From an uncultured Thermoguttaceae bacterium (lineage in GTDB: Bacteria; Planctomycetota; Planctomycetia; Pirellulales; Thermoguttaceae), in the NCBI GenBank assembly GCA_937951625.1, contig CALFBP010000068.1, positions 1-42,480 of the forward strand: a stretch of 42,480 nucleotides of DNA, read 5' to 3'. Of this stretch, positions 26,921 through 35,824 are shown one piece after another. The notes beneath the pieces are model-generated. The model saw only the letters and a list, made by a program, of their open reading frames with translations, was not told the DNA's origin and searched no databases. A program made the translations under genes and the position numbers. Positions within the stretch are counted from its first letter, which is position 1. Every line of letters begins with the position of its first letter.

Positions 26921-28177
26921 TTATTTCCGTTCCTGCCGGGAAACGACCGCGATGTGTTTTTCATGCAACCAATCGGGGTTGGCCTTGACGCCGGGGTAAT
27001 AGCCTTTGCCAATCCCCCAGCCGAGTCCCTTGCCCGTCCCCGCCCAAATGTCGTTGCCATCGACTTCCACGGCGATCTGGAAGTTGTGCGGAACACTCCG
27101 CTCCATGTCCACCTCTTTGAGCAAGCGGCCGCTACGGTAGATTCGCGCCTTTCCGCGGAGGGTATTGGGGTCGCGGGTGTACGCCACGTAAGTGTCGGTG
27201 CGGAAGTCGGCGACCACGCCCAACCCTTTGTCATGGGCGAAATAGCACTCATTGGAGCTGCGGGCCTTGAGATTGTTGGTGAAATCGCTGGGCAGGCCCG
27301 TCTCCTTCGCGTAGAAACCTCGCCAATGCCGCCCGTCGTAACGGCACGTGCCGAAGTAGGTGGAAATCCACAAAGCATCCTCGACGTGGCTTGCGCCGGT
27401 CACGATCACGTGGATGATTCCGTCATCGCGATAGAGGTCGATTTCCATCTCACCATCGGGATCGAGATAGGCCTTCCAGGGATCGCCCTTGCCTGAGTTG
27501 GCCACTGCCACGTCGTATTCCAGGCAGCCGCTGCCCCACACGGCCAGATACACCTTGCCCTGGTCATACGACACGCCGTAATTCCAGATTTCCTCCATGG
27601 GGGCGTTCTTTTCGGTGAAGATCGTCCACTGGCGGGTTTTGACGTTGTAGCGGCTGGCCCCGGCCGTGGTGGCCGCCCAGACGTTGTCGTTCTCGACAGC
27701 CACGCCATAGACGACGTCGTTGACCAGGCCGCTGTTGAGTTGATGGAAGTGGTCGAAGCGTCCTCCGCTGAAACGGGCAAGCCCGCCGCCGAAGAGAGCG
27801 AGCCAAACGTCGCCGGTCTTCTTATCCACGTCGATGCCCGTCACGGCCCTCCACGGCAGCCCGTCCTTCTCCTTCCACACGCGGAACTTGCCCGTCGTTT
27901 TGTCATAACAGGCCAGTCCGTCCTCGGTTCCCACCCATACCCGCGGACCATCAGCCTTGATTGCGAAGATATGGTCGTTGGGCAGACCATCGGCCGTGGT
28001 GAAGTGCTTCCAATGGGTGTAGACATAAGGAAGCTCGTCATCGGCCGCGGCGGCCGGGGGAGGCGATTGAGGTGGCGCCGCAGGCGTGGGTGATTCGGCG
28101 GCGCGGACCGGAAAACAAACTAGCACGACCGTAAAAATGCCGGTTGCGATGCCTGCGATCCTGAGGATGCTAATCAT
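26921..28177 (-). CDS. Exported two-component-regulator-type beta-propeller
   Basis: 418 residues with a signal peptide (IATGIFTVVLVCFPVRAAES) and a Pro/Ala linker, then repeats of the Reg_prop kind: HFTTADGLPNDHIFAIKAD, VWVGTEDGLACYDKTTGKF, VWLALFGGGLARFSGGRFDH, VWAATTAGASRYN, LWISTYFGTCRYDGRHWRGF and IWAGTGKGLGWGIGKGY. These are the blades found in the sensor half of hybrid regulators, here without any kinase, Y_Y_Y or DNA-binding domain, so the protein is a free periplasmic propeller. A strong AGGAGGAGAG precedes the ATG. It stands between the cytochrome (106-bp gap) and the long binding protein (33-bp gap). Function unknown; a sensor or scaffold role is inference. Confidence 0.82.
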   Translation of the reverse strand: MISILRIAGIATGIFTVVLVCFPVRAAESPTPAAPPQSPPPAAAADDELPYVYTHWKHFTTADGLPNDHIFAIKADGPRVWVGTEDGLACYDKTTGKFRVWKEKDGLPWRAVTGIDVDKKTGDVWLALFGGGLARFSGGRFDHFHQLNSGLVNDVVYGVAVENDNVWAATTAGASRYNVKTRQWTIFTEKNAPMEEIWNYGVSYDQGKVYLAVWGSGCLEYDVAVANSGKGDPWKAYLDPDGEMEIDLYRDDGIIHVIVTGASHVEDALWISTYFGTCRYDGRHWRGFYAKETGLPSDFTNNLKARSSNECYFAHDKGLGVVADFRTDTYVAYTRDPNTLRGKARIYRSGRLLKEVDMERSVPHNFQIAVEVDGNDIWAGTGKGLGWGIGKGYYPGVKANPDWLHEKHIAVVSRQERK

Positions 28178-28283
28178 GACGAATCTCTCCTCCTACTCAA
28201 GTTCATCTCGCCGGTGAGGGGTTTCGGAGCCTAGTCGGCGCTCGACGCGGCGACGAGGCGCCAGAACACAAAATCGCCAAGGT

Positions 28284-31250
28284 CTATAGCGTCTTCAAAT
28301 ACTCGATCAAATCATTCAACTGGTCCTTCGTCATATCGTTAGTGACCCCGTGAGTGTCGTAAGGGTTGTACACCGTCCAGATTTCTTCCAAGGTAGCGGC
28401 CTTGCCGTCGTGCAGGTAGGGGGCCGAGTCATAAATGTTGTTCAAGTGCGGGGCGTCGAACTTGGCGTGCGAATCGAACGGACCCCGAGAACCGACGTCG
28501 TGCATGTTCCGATCTGTGTACAAGGGGGGGAAATGGCACGTGGCGCACTGGAGTTCTTTGGGGATCGGCGTCCCATCGTTTTTCTTGGTCCGATAGAACA
28601 TCTCCCGACCGCGGCGCTGCGCGTCGGTCAAAGGCGCCCCCACCGGCCGATAACGGTTCGGCGGCCGGGGAATGGTGCAAATATACGTGTCCAAGGCGTC
28701 TAACTGCTCGGGCGTGAAGGGGGCGAGGCGGGTAAAGAACACCGAAAGCCTCGGGCCGCATTGCCGCGACAAGCTCGGGTTGATCCCCGACCACTTGAAC
28801 GGGGCCGTATCCAAGATGCCCCGCAACGTGCGGTTGTCCACGGGGTCCTTGCCGATGCCCCCGCCCGGGCCATCCTCCTCGATGTCGTACGTCAGCCCGT
28901 CCACGTGGCCGTCGGGATGGCAGGAGTGGCACGACAACTGCCGCCGGAACGATACCTTGGCGCTGTGGAACAACCGCTCGCCATAACGGACCTTGGTGAT
29001 TTCCTTCGGTCCGCCAAGATCGATCCGCTCGACGGCCTTTTTTTCCGCCAAGTCGATCACCGTGAGCGAATCGTCCAACGAATTGGCTACGAAAGCGGTC
29101 TTGCCATCCGGCATGATGAGCAGGCCCCGCGGGCAGTCTTTAGTGGGAATGTGGGCCACGACGAATTCCGTGGCTTTGCCCAAGTGATTGGGAAAGATTT
29201 CGGTCCGCTCCTTAGGATCGGCCGCCTCCAACATGGCTACCAACTTTTCCAGATCGACCACGGCCACCCGATCCGAACCGGAACTCGACACCAAAGCGTA
29301 GCGCCCGTCGGGTGTGATCGCCAGACCGATGGGGTCGGGGAAGCTGATCCCCGGCTCATCCAAAAGCACCTGGTCCACTCGCCCGTCGGCCCAAAGGATC
29401 CCCAGACCGTTGGTCAAGGTCCAACCCTGCATCATGCGAGTCATGGGCACGAGGTTCTTCGTGCGGAGCATCGTCACCAGGGCATATTTGCCGCTGGGGT
29501 GCCAAGCCACGCCTTGGACGAGGTTCGTGTCGGGCACCATGATGCGGTCGTCGATGATCGCTTGCTCCGTTTGAATGACGGTGACTTCCGAGACGGAGGG
29601 CTGCCGATAGGGAACGAAATGGGAGAACATATTGGTCGCCAACAGCCGTGAGCCGTCGGGCGAGAGGGCCAAGGACCATGGACCCCGCCCCGCTTCCAAA
29701 CGTTTCACCTCGGCCAAGGTGGCCGTGTCGATCACCGAGATGTCGTTCGACGAGGTGTTCAGCACATACAGATACCTGCCCGAACGGTCGGTCATCAGGC
29801 CGTGCGGCTCGTCCCCTACGGCAATCGTCGCGATCACCTTCCGGGCCTCGGCATCGATCACGGAAACCGAGTCGTCCAGCCGATTGCTGACATAAGCGAG
29901 GTTCCCGCTCGGATGGAACGCCACGTCCATGGGCTGGCCACCCACGGGGATTTCGGCGACTTTGCGGCGCGTGGCGGGATCCACCACGATCACCGAATAG
30001 GCGGCCTCGCAGGTTACGTAGATCTCACGCCCACCGGGCCGCAGGGCAAGATTCAACGGCGTTTTGTAACGGATTTCCGGAGGCGCTGGCGGGAGTTTGG
30101 TCGGGTGGGCGATTTCGGCCAAGGCCTTTTCGTAGTCGAAGGGCTTGCCATGGGCGTTGGCATGGCAGACCGCGCAGGTCTCCGCAGTGATCTTCCGCAG
30201 ACCTGCCGCGTAGGCTTGGGCTTTGTCTCTCATCACGGCTTCTGGCGAATACTCGCTGCCTGGCCCATGACACGCCTCGCAACCGACTCCCTCATGAACC
30301 GAATAACGTTCCAGCACGCCTGCCGAAGGGTACGAATAAGCCGTGGCGTGGCACTTCAAACAGGCCATGCTGGTTTGGGGATCGCCCTGAACGTTCATTT
30401 GTTTGGCGATCGCGTAGCCGCGGGGCGTGCCCAGGTCGGCATAGGCCCGGGCGTGCTTGCTGTCGCGCCACTTGCTGAATTGGTAACCCGAGTCGGCCCC
30501 GGTGTGGCACTCGGCGCAGGCCGCCACGCCGGTATATTTCGGACCCGAATGGACTCCAATCAATTTCGGCGTCGGCGCCGCCCCAATGCTGCCCGAAGTC
30601 TTCACCGTTTCGGACGTTTGGGGCGGCGGAGGCGGCTCGATGCGCTTCTCGTACCAATCGTGCGGTGTGGGATGCGCGATTTCGTTCCAGGCCTTTTCCA
30701 GGTCGAACGGCGGACGTTTCAGGACCCGGGTGTGCGAGCCCTTTTCCTTATGACACATCAAGCAGTCCTCGCGGGTGGGGATGATCAAACCGGCCTTCAG
30801 CGAGGCCTCGCGACTGACCATGATGCGGGCATCCATGTACTCGCTGCCCGGACCGTGACACTTCTCGCACGACACCCCCTCCTTTTCGGAAAAGGTCTCG
30901 TCTTTTTCCCAATCTTCAGCCTCGGCCCCCGTCGCATGACAGCCCAGACACATGGCGGACTTCTGCGGATCCATGGGAATGCCGCTCAGCCGGGCAATTT
31001 CTTTCGCCTCGGGCTTGGAAAGGCTGGTGTACGCCGTCGCGTGCTTCGACAAATACCAGAGCGTGAACTGATCGCCCATGTGCTTTCCTTCGTGGCACGG
31101 GGCGCACGCCTGGGCGCCGACGTAAACCGGTTGACGCCGCTGGGCAAGACACGGTTGGGCCAGCGCCATGAGCGCGCTCAACACAAGCATCACGCGGAGT
31201 CCCAACGTTGCCACAGGCCGAAAAAGGGAGATGAGAAGGACAGGCAACAT
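28284..31250 (-). CDS. Ten-haem fusion cytochrome: two c554-like tetrahaem modules, YVTN propeller, dihaem C-terminus
   Basis: 988 residues from ATG 31250, chosen because GGAG lies 8 bp upstream and a signal peptide follows (VLSALMALAQPCLA). A longer frame to 31343 would overlap the previous gene. Ten CXXCH motifs are present. Module 1 has Cys49, 101, 128 and 163; module 2 has Cys245, 297, 324 and 359. The modules align in spacing and text (CLGCHATG/CLKCHATA, CEKCHGPGSEY/CEACHGPGSEY, EIAHPT at both ends), an internal duplication of a cytochrome c554-like unit. A YVTN-type propeller spans about 400-760 (NLAYVSNRLDDSVSVID, YLYVLNTSSNDISVIDT). Cys774 (CHSCH) and Cys902 (CATCH) lie in a MauG/cytochrome-peroxidase-like end with FDAPHLNNIYDSAPYLHDG. 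Periplasmic electron transfer is likely; the substrate is unknown. Confidence 0.93.
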   Translation of the reverse strand: MLPVLLISLFRPVATLGLRVMLVLSALMALAQPCLAQRRQPVYVGAQACAPCHEGKHMGDQFTLWYLSKHATAYTSLSKPEAKEIARLSGIPMDPQKSAMCLGCHATGAEAEDWEKDETFSEKEGVSCEKCHGPGSEYMDARIMVSREASLKAGLIIPTREDCLMCHKEKGSHTRVLKRPPFDLEKAWNEIAHPTPHDWYEKRIEPPPPPQTSETVKTSGSIGAAPTPKLIGVHSGPKYTGVAACAECHTGADSGYQFSKWRDSKHARAYADLGTPRGYAIAKQMNVQGDPQTSMACLKCHATAYSYPSAGVLERYSVHEGVGCEACHGPGSEYSPEAVMRDKAQAYAAGLRKITAETCAVCHANAHGKPFDYEKALAEIAHPTKLPPAPPEIRYKTPLNLALRPGGREIYVTCEAAYSVIVVDPATRRKVAEIPVGGQPMDVAFHPSGNLAYVSNRLDDSVSVIDAEARKVIATIAVGDEPHGLMTDRSGRYLYVLNTSSNDISVIDTATLAEVKRLEAGRGPWSLALSPDGSRLLATNMFSHFVPYRQPSVSEVTVIQTEQAIIDDRIMVPDTNLVQGVAWHPSGKYALVTMLRTKNLVPMTRMMQGWTLTNGLGILWADGRVDQVLLDEPGISFPDPIGLAITPDGRYALVSSSGSDRVAVVDLEKLVAMLEAADPKERTEIFPNHLGKATEFVVAHIPTKDCPRGLLIMPDGKTAFVANSLDDSLTVIDLAEKKAVERIDLGGPKEITKVRYGERLFHSAKVSFRRQLSCHSCHPDGHVDGLTYDIEEDGPGGGIGKDPVDNRTLRGILDTAPFKWSGINPSLSRQCGPRLSVFFTRLAPFTPEQLDALDTYICTIPRPPNRYRPVGAPLTDAQRRGREMFYRTKKNDGTPIPKELQCATCHFPPLYTDRNMHDVGSRGPFDSHAKFDAPHLNNIYDSAPYLHDGKAATLEEIWTVYNPYDTHGVTNDMTKDQLNDLIEYLKTL

Positions 31251-31264
31251 CGTCTTTGCTCCAC

Positions 31265-32890
31265 TCAATCGGACGGTTGAACGACCTGGAGAAACTGGTT
31301 GGCCGGCACGTCCTTCAGGACAGTGATCTTTCCGTTCATCCAACGAATCTCGACTCGGTCGGCGCGCGGAGCCTTGCCAAGGCCGAAATGGACCCGGGGA
31401 TCGAATTGCGAGAGGTATCCCTGGGTCGCCGCCATATGATGAAACTGCGTGACTCCGCCAGCCGTTACGCTAACTCTTGCGCCTACGGCGTCGGACTTTC
31501 CGTTGGGCAGCTTGGCTATCACCGTCAGCCAGTGGTTGCGGTTGCCCCCGTCGTTGCGCAAGAGTCGAGGGGGTTCGTTCAAGTTGTTCACCAGGATGTC
31601 CAGATCACCGTCGTTGTCGTAATCGCCGACGGCCACGCCGCGACTGACGCACTTGCGATTCAAGCACTCGCCGGACTGCCGCGCCACGTCGATGAATCGG
31701 CCCTGCCCGTTGTTGCGGACCAAAATGGCTTCCTCGATATGTTCATGATGCGCGTCGCCATTGGCTTGGAAGATGTCCACGAACCCGTCGTTGTCGTAGT
31801 CGAACAGTGCAGCCCCCCAGCCGGTGTACTGCCCACAGATCACCGCGAGATTCATGGGGTCGGTCACGTCCTCGAAGAATTCGCCGTGGTTGAGGTGCAG
31901 GGAGCCATAGCGGATGGCGGGTACAAAGACATCGAGACGGCCGTCATGATTCACGTCGCCGACCACCGGGCCCATCGAAGCCACGTCTTGCCCGCCTTGA
32001 CCAAACGCCAGCCCCCGGACTAGCCCTTCCTCCGAAAACTTGCCCCCGCCCAAGTTGCGGAAGTAGAAATTGGCCGAGGCGTCATTGGTGACGTAAATAT
32101 CAAGCTTGCCGTCGTTGTCGAAGTCGGCGATGGCCAGGCTCATGCCCCGGCCGTCCGGGTCGTGGATTCCCGCCTCATCGCTCACGTCGGTAAAGGTTCC
32201 GTCGCCATTGTTGCGGTAGAGGGCGTCGGGTTGGGACTTGTAGCTTAACGGGCCGGGATAGCCGGCGGCGGGATAATAGGACCGGAACTCCCCTTTGTCG
32301 TATTCGAGATAGTTGACTACGTAGACGTCGAGCCTGCCGTCGCCATTGTAGTCGAACCAGCCGGCCGCGAGACTCCACCGTGGATCGGCCAGCCCCGAAC
32401 TCTTCGACACTTCGGTGAACGTGCCGTCGCCATTGTTGCGGTACAGTTCATTGGGGCCGTAGTTGAGCACGTAGAGGTCCAAATCGCCGTCGCCATCGTA
32501 ATCGGCGGCCGAACAGCCGGAACTGTAGTGCCTGCCGCCCACACCGGCCTGCTCCGTCACATCGGTGAAGGTCCCGTCGCGGTTGTTTCGGTACAGCTTG
32601 TTGAAACACTTGCCGCGAAGTTTGCGGCCCGTGTTGTCGCTCACATCCTCGTGGTAGCGGCCGGTGACCAGAAAAATATCAAGCCAACCATCGCCGTCGT
32701 AATCGAAAAACATGCAGCCCGACCCGGTCCCTTCGACGATGTTGTTCATCTTCGAGTCGCCGACGCTATGGACAAACTTGATGCCGGCAGCCTCGGTTAT
32801 TTCGGAGAAGATCGGCAAAACAACATCTTCCGCGACGACGATCGGCGGGTGCGCCAAGAACAGACCGGCAATCAACACAAGGCGTCTCAT
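31265..32890 (-). CDS. FG-GAP/ASPIC-UnbV exported beta-propeller (CRTAC1-like)
   Basis: 541 residues from ATG 32890, which starts at the signal peptide MRRLVLIAGLFLAHPPIVVA (a frame to 32953 would hide it). Seven calcium-type loops mark an integrin-like propeller: DYDGDGWLD, DYDGDGDLD, DYNGDGRLD, DFDNDGKLD, DVNHDGRLD, DYDNDGFVD and DYDNDGDLD, most followed by LYRNNGDGTF. The C-terminal about 80 residues are an ASPIC/UnbV domain (GARVSVTAGG, QGYLSQFDPRVHFGLGKA, VEIRWMNGK). The cytochrome ATG lies 14 bp beyond its stop, so the two are one transcript. These proteins are common in planctomycetes and often stand beside multihaem cytochromes; the biochemical role is not established. Confidence 0.93.
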   Translation of the reverse strand: MRRLVLIAGLFLAHPPIVVAEDVVLPIFSEITEAAGIKFVHSVGDSKMNNIVEGTGSGCMFFDYDGDGWLDIFLVTGRYHEDVSDNTGRKLRGKCFNKLYRNNRDGTFTDVTEQAGVGGRHYSSGCSAADYDGDGDLDLYVLNYGPNELYRNNGDGTFTEVSKSSGLADPRWSLAAGWFDYNGDGRLDVYVVNYLEYDKGEFRSYYPAAGYPGPLSYKSQPDALYRNNGDGTFTDVSDEAGIHDPDGRGMSLAIADFDNDGKLDIYVTNDASANFYFRNLGGGKFSEEGLVRGLAFGQGGQDVASMGPVVGDVNHDGRLDVFVPAIRYGSLHLNHGEFFEDVTDPMNLAVICGQYTGWGAALFDYDNDGFVDIFQANGDAHHEHIEEAILVRNNGQGRFIDVARQSGECLNRKCVSRGVAVGDYDNDGDLDILVNNLNEPPRLLRNDGGNRNHWLTVIAKLPNGKSDAVGARVSVTAGGVTQFHHMAATQGYLSQFDPRVHFGLGKAPRADRVEIRWMNGKITVLKDVPANQFLQVVQPSD

Positions 32891-33014
32891 CGAAAAGCCC
32901 TTACGCACTCTGTCCGAACCACACGCTGAGCTCGGCTTTAGTGACGTGGTCAACGGTCAGGCGAACGTACGCGGCGATTCAATCGCCAAATGGGTCGTGC
33001 TTTCGCCTTCCTTA

Positions 33015-35030
33015 TCAGTCCCCTTGCCAACGAGCCCCCAAGTCGATCCACCGCACGAAAACGTCCGTTTCCTCGGCGGAGAGCGACGGGGCCTTGTCGC
33101 TTGGGATTGACTTGATCGGTTGTTGGGCGACGGGCCCGTCCCAAGGGCGGGAGGTGTTCACGCCCAACAGATGCCAGACCAGCGGACTGGTGCGGGCCTG
33201 GCCAGGATGAACGTATTTCCAGCGCGGCGCGGCATTGCCTCCGACGGCCTCGAACGCTAACAGCGCTCGGTACACGCCCTCGGCTCCCTCGCCTGCCCCA
33301 TCCAACCGCGGCGGACTTCCTTCTACCCCATGACAAGCTACACACTTCTCCGAAATGACCGGTAACACATCGCGGCGAAAATCGACCGACGATCGCTGTT
33401 CTATGGGCGGGTGGAGCCGTACTGAGTCAGTCGCCACCGCGTCCACGACCCGATTCGTTGGGGTCAACTCCGGATCCTCGTGGCAACCGATGCACCCCTG
33501 GTTCGCATGATTTCGAATCCAGATCCAACCACAGCTTCGCAGGGCCAAGCCCCGGTCGTCCAACAACTGAAGTTGAATCGGCACATTGGCTGGAATCAAA
33601 AGGTTGAACGATCCATCCGCGGCCACGGGCGTCTCGCCAAGAATCCGCCGGGCGGCGAGCTGCGGGACCGAAGCCTGGACCGATGGGGAGTCGGCCGCGG
33701 GCGGGACTCCCTCCAAAACCCGGACCTTCTTCGCACAACCCGGCGGCATCCAAGTCGGATCTTTGAATTCGGTCTGGTACACGTTGAGGCAATACAACTT
33801 GCCTAAAGGCTCTTCCGGAGTCAGCACACTAGAGCGTCCATCGGGTTCTCCTCGCGGCGCTACCACTTTGGCCTGGAGCCAATGATACCCCGATTCCTCA
33901 AGCAACAGATCGAGACGTCTGGTCTCCAAATCCAAACGATACACCGCGTGCGGAACAGAGCCGTCGACTGGACGGCGCGATACCAGCATGCGGCCATCTG
34001 GCAGAGCGGAAGGGGAGTGAAACAATCCTTCACCCGGCTCAGTAATTGGGCGATACGAGTGCAGCGGTCGGCGGAGTGAGACGCAGGAAAGCTGCCCAGC
34101 GCCATCCCAAGCCACTGAGTCCGCCTCGACGAACACCGCCAAACCTTGTGTAGTCACGCACGGCATGTGCTTGATCCGTCGCCCGACTTCGCCACAAAAC
34201 GGAGCCAAGTCGATGCCATCCGTGTTCACCCCAAGCAAAGTAATTCGTCCCCAAGCCCCGTGACGCCAATCCGAACGCTGCCATGAGGCGAAAACCAGCC
34301 GCCCGTCCGGCATGATGATCGGATCATAGTCGCTGGAGAGGTTGTACGTCAGACGCTGGACAAAGCTACCGTCCAACTTGCATGAGTAAATCGCACTGAC
34401 GCAGCCAGCGCCAACCTCATTCCGCGACTGACAATCAGTCTCAACAAAAGTGATTTGATACCACGGGGCGTCTTCCGTAATCGTGTACATTACCCCCTGG
34501 TAGCCGGGGGAACGACAATCACCGGGCCGGTCGGTGATGCGTCGAATCTCCCCGCTGGAGAGCGTGATTTCATAAATCGCCCAGCGATCCTGCGCGCTTC
34601 GTTTGCCGGCGAAGAGGATCCGTTTTCCGTCGAAGGAAATATCGGGGTCTGCCGAGCTGTGGAAACCCGGCACAAGTGGCCTGCCGAGTTGCCCGGGGCC
34701 AGCGAAGAGAACCAAACCCGCACCATCACCCCAGGACGCTCGGAGCGTCCCCGATGCGAGTGTTCCAAGGTTTTCGCTGCCATTTACTCTCGGCAGCCGC
34801 GTCGCCACCAAAGGAAACGGCGGCGCTTTGTCACTTAACGAAGGAAGAGGATCGGACCAAGCCGCAGCGACCGGGATCAGTTGAAACGCGATCGACGACA
34901 AAATCGACGATACGATAATGACGCTCCACTTGGAACGTTTTTGAGGATTCAACCATTCCCAGGTCGGACGATACCCGAACCTCCCCCGGATGCGGCCCTG
35001 GAGGCCGACCGGAACCTTGCTGCCACCCAT
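33015..35030 (-). CDS. HzsA-like exported dihaem protein (hydrazine synthase alpha-subunit-like)
   Basis: 671 residues. A membrane or signal segment lies at about 36-58 (SVIIVSSILSSIAFQLIPVA). A TolB/PD40-like propeller spans about 110-400 (DPDISFDGKRILFAGKR, YDPIIMPDGRLVFAS). A middle domain carries GWIWIRNHANQGCIGCHEDP (CXXCH at Cys513), and a C-terminal cytochrome module has VISEKCVACHGVEGSPPRLD (Cys563). Propeller, then HZS-alpha-type middle domain, then second haem is the layout of the anammox HzsA subunit and its planctomycete relatives. HzsB/HzsC-like subunits are absent, so hydrazine synthesis is not implied. It heads the minus-strand cluster, 124 bp before the ASPIC/UnbV gene. Confidence 0.8.
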   Translation of the reverse strand: MGGSKVPVGLQGRIRGRFGYRPTWEWLNPQKRSKWSVIIVSSILSSIAFQLIPVAAAWSDPLPSLSDKAPPFPLVATRLPRVNGSENLGTLASGTLRASWGDGAGLVLFAGPGQLGRPLVPGFHSSADPDISFDGKRILFAGKRSAQDRWAIYEITLSSGEIRRITDRPGDCRSPGYQGVMYTITEDAPWYQITFVETDCQSRNEVGAGCVSAIYSCKLDGSFVQRLTYNLSSDYDPIIMPDGRLVFASWQRSDWRHGAWGRITLLGVNTDGIDLAPFCGEVGRRIKHMPCVTTQGLAVFVEADSVAWDGAGQLSCVSLRRPLHSYRPITEPGEGLFHSPSALPDGRMLVSRRPVDGSVPHAVYRLDLETRRLDLLLEESGYHWLQAKVVAPRGEPDGRSSVLTPEEPLGKLYCLNVYQTEFKDPTWMPPGCAKKVRVLEGVPPAADSPSVQASVPQLAARRILGETPVAADGSFNLLIPANVPIQLQLLDDRGLALRSCGWIWIRNHANQGCIGCHEDPELTPTNRVVDAVATDSVRLHPPIEQRSSVDFRRDVLPVISEKCVACHGVEGSPPRLDGAGEGAEGVYRALLAFEAVGGNAAPRWKYVHPGQARTSPLVWHLLGVNTSRPWDGPVAQQPIKSIPSDKAPSLSAEETDVFVRWIDLGARWQGD

Positions 35031-35450
35031 TGATCTAAAACCCTGGACATGAAATGAACGTATGATTGCCCCAGTGTCAACCTTGCAAATTAGCGTAGCT
35101 CTGAGGAAAAGTCAACTTCCTCGCCGCAATCTGTTCACAAGATGGACGGGGAATTGCAAACGCCTTGGGCGAAAATGAGCCAGATTACTTACGTATGTCA
35201 AAACAGTTGGTTCGCCAATGAGAAAAAAACTTTGCGGAAAGCACCATTTTTTGGTGCCAGTTTGGTTCGCGCCGATATACCAATCGGATCGCCTTTGACT
35301 GTATTTCGTTCAACACGAGCGCGTCGCATCGTCGATACAACCATTAACACGGATCAGTGCCTCGCGTTTCCCGATTGTGGCTGTGGCGGACGACAACTGC
35401 CATGGCCCGGGGGCGAGCCGAAATCGCCAACAACTTACCGGAGGGGGGAT
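35031..35450. other. Divergent 420-bp region, with weak promoter-like elements
   Basis: Separates the minus-strand cytochrome cluster from the small secreted-protein gene. On the minus strand TTGACA (35080-35075) and TTGACT (35115-35110) could be -35 boxes for the cluster, but the -10 positions fit poorly. A small hairpin GCACCA-TTTTT-TGGTGC lies at 35241-35257. A longer reading frame covers 35142-35450 but has no protein-like content before the ATG at 35451. Confidence 0.4.
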
Positions 35451-35774
35451 ATGAACCGCCGGCTCATTCTCGGGCTGTTCTTGGCCGCAACACTGATTGC
35501 CTTGACCTCGGTGACCGCGCAAGCTGAACAGGCCTTTGGGCGGCGTTGGGGAAGGGCCTACACGACACAGGACTGGAACCGCTTCTACCACTATCCCTAC
35601 GTCTATTATCCCCAAAACTTTTGGGGTTCCGACTACTACCGAAGTTCTGAGGATCTTTATTTCCGTTACCCGCCCGAAATGCGCATCCCGGTCTACAACA
35701 CCAAGTGGATGAACTTCCTGCCCGAGGGGCAGCGATACCACATGGGCCACCATTTCATCCTGGACGTGTTCTGA
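35451..35774 (+). CDS. Small secreted aromatic-rich protein, planctomycete type
   Basis: 107 residues. A signal peptide, MNRRLILGLFLAATLIALTS ending in AQA, is followed by a mature part of about 83 residues that is very rich in Tyr, Phe, Trp and Arg (FYHYPYVYYPQNFWGSDYYR; MRIPVYNTKWMNFLPEGQRY; HMGHHFILDVF). GGAGGGGGG just ahead of the ATG is a strong ribosome site and fixes the start; the open frame runs further upstream without meaning. I recall similar short proteins with the PEMRIPVYN and GHHFILDVF blocks in Pirellula-like planctomycetes, sometimes annotated as calmodulin-binding, but I see no basis for that name. Role unknown, envelope location likely. Confidence 0.8.
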   Translation: MNRRLILGLFLAATLIALTSVTAQAEQAFGRRWGRAYTTQDWNRFYHYPYVYYPQNFWGSDYYRSSEDLYFRYPPEMRIPVYNTKWMNFLPEGQRYHMGHHFILDVF

Positions 35775-35824
35775 GCCAAGGCCCTTCCGCGGCGGGGATT
35801 TGCTATGCTTGGAGCTGCCGCGCG

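Noticed and set aside
29802-31280. 492-codon + strand frame opposite the ten-haem cytochrome
   Set aside because: The opposite strand has ten CXXCH motifs and a signal peptide; the + frame is compositional.
31251-31343. Longer N-terminus of the ten-haem protein overlapping the ASPIC/UnbV gene
   Set aside because: The overlap would be 79 bp and would place a charged stretch before the signal peptide; ATG 31250 has an SD and directly begins the signal sequence.
33015-35030. Calling the cluster a hydrazine synthase / anammox locus
   Set aside because: Only an alpha-subunit-like protein is present; no HzsB/C, HDH or nitrite/NO enzymes are seen, and HzsA-like proteins occur in non-anammox planctomycetes.
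19687-35030. Single 15-kb operon including the MacAB set
   Set aside because: A 316-bp gap with a palindromic repeat separates the two binding-protein genes and 167 bp or more lies before the adaptor gene, so a separate unit is as likely; only the six upstream genes are grouped, and tentatively.
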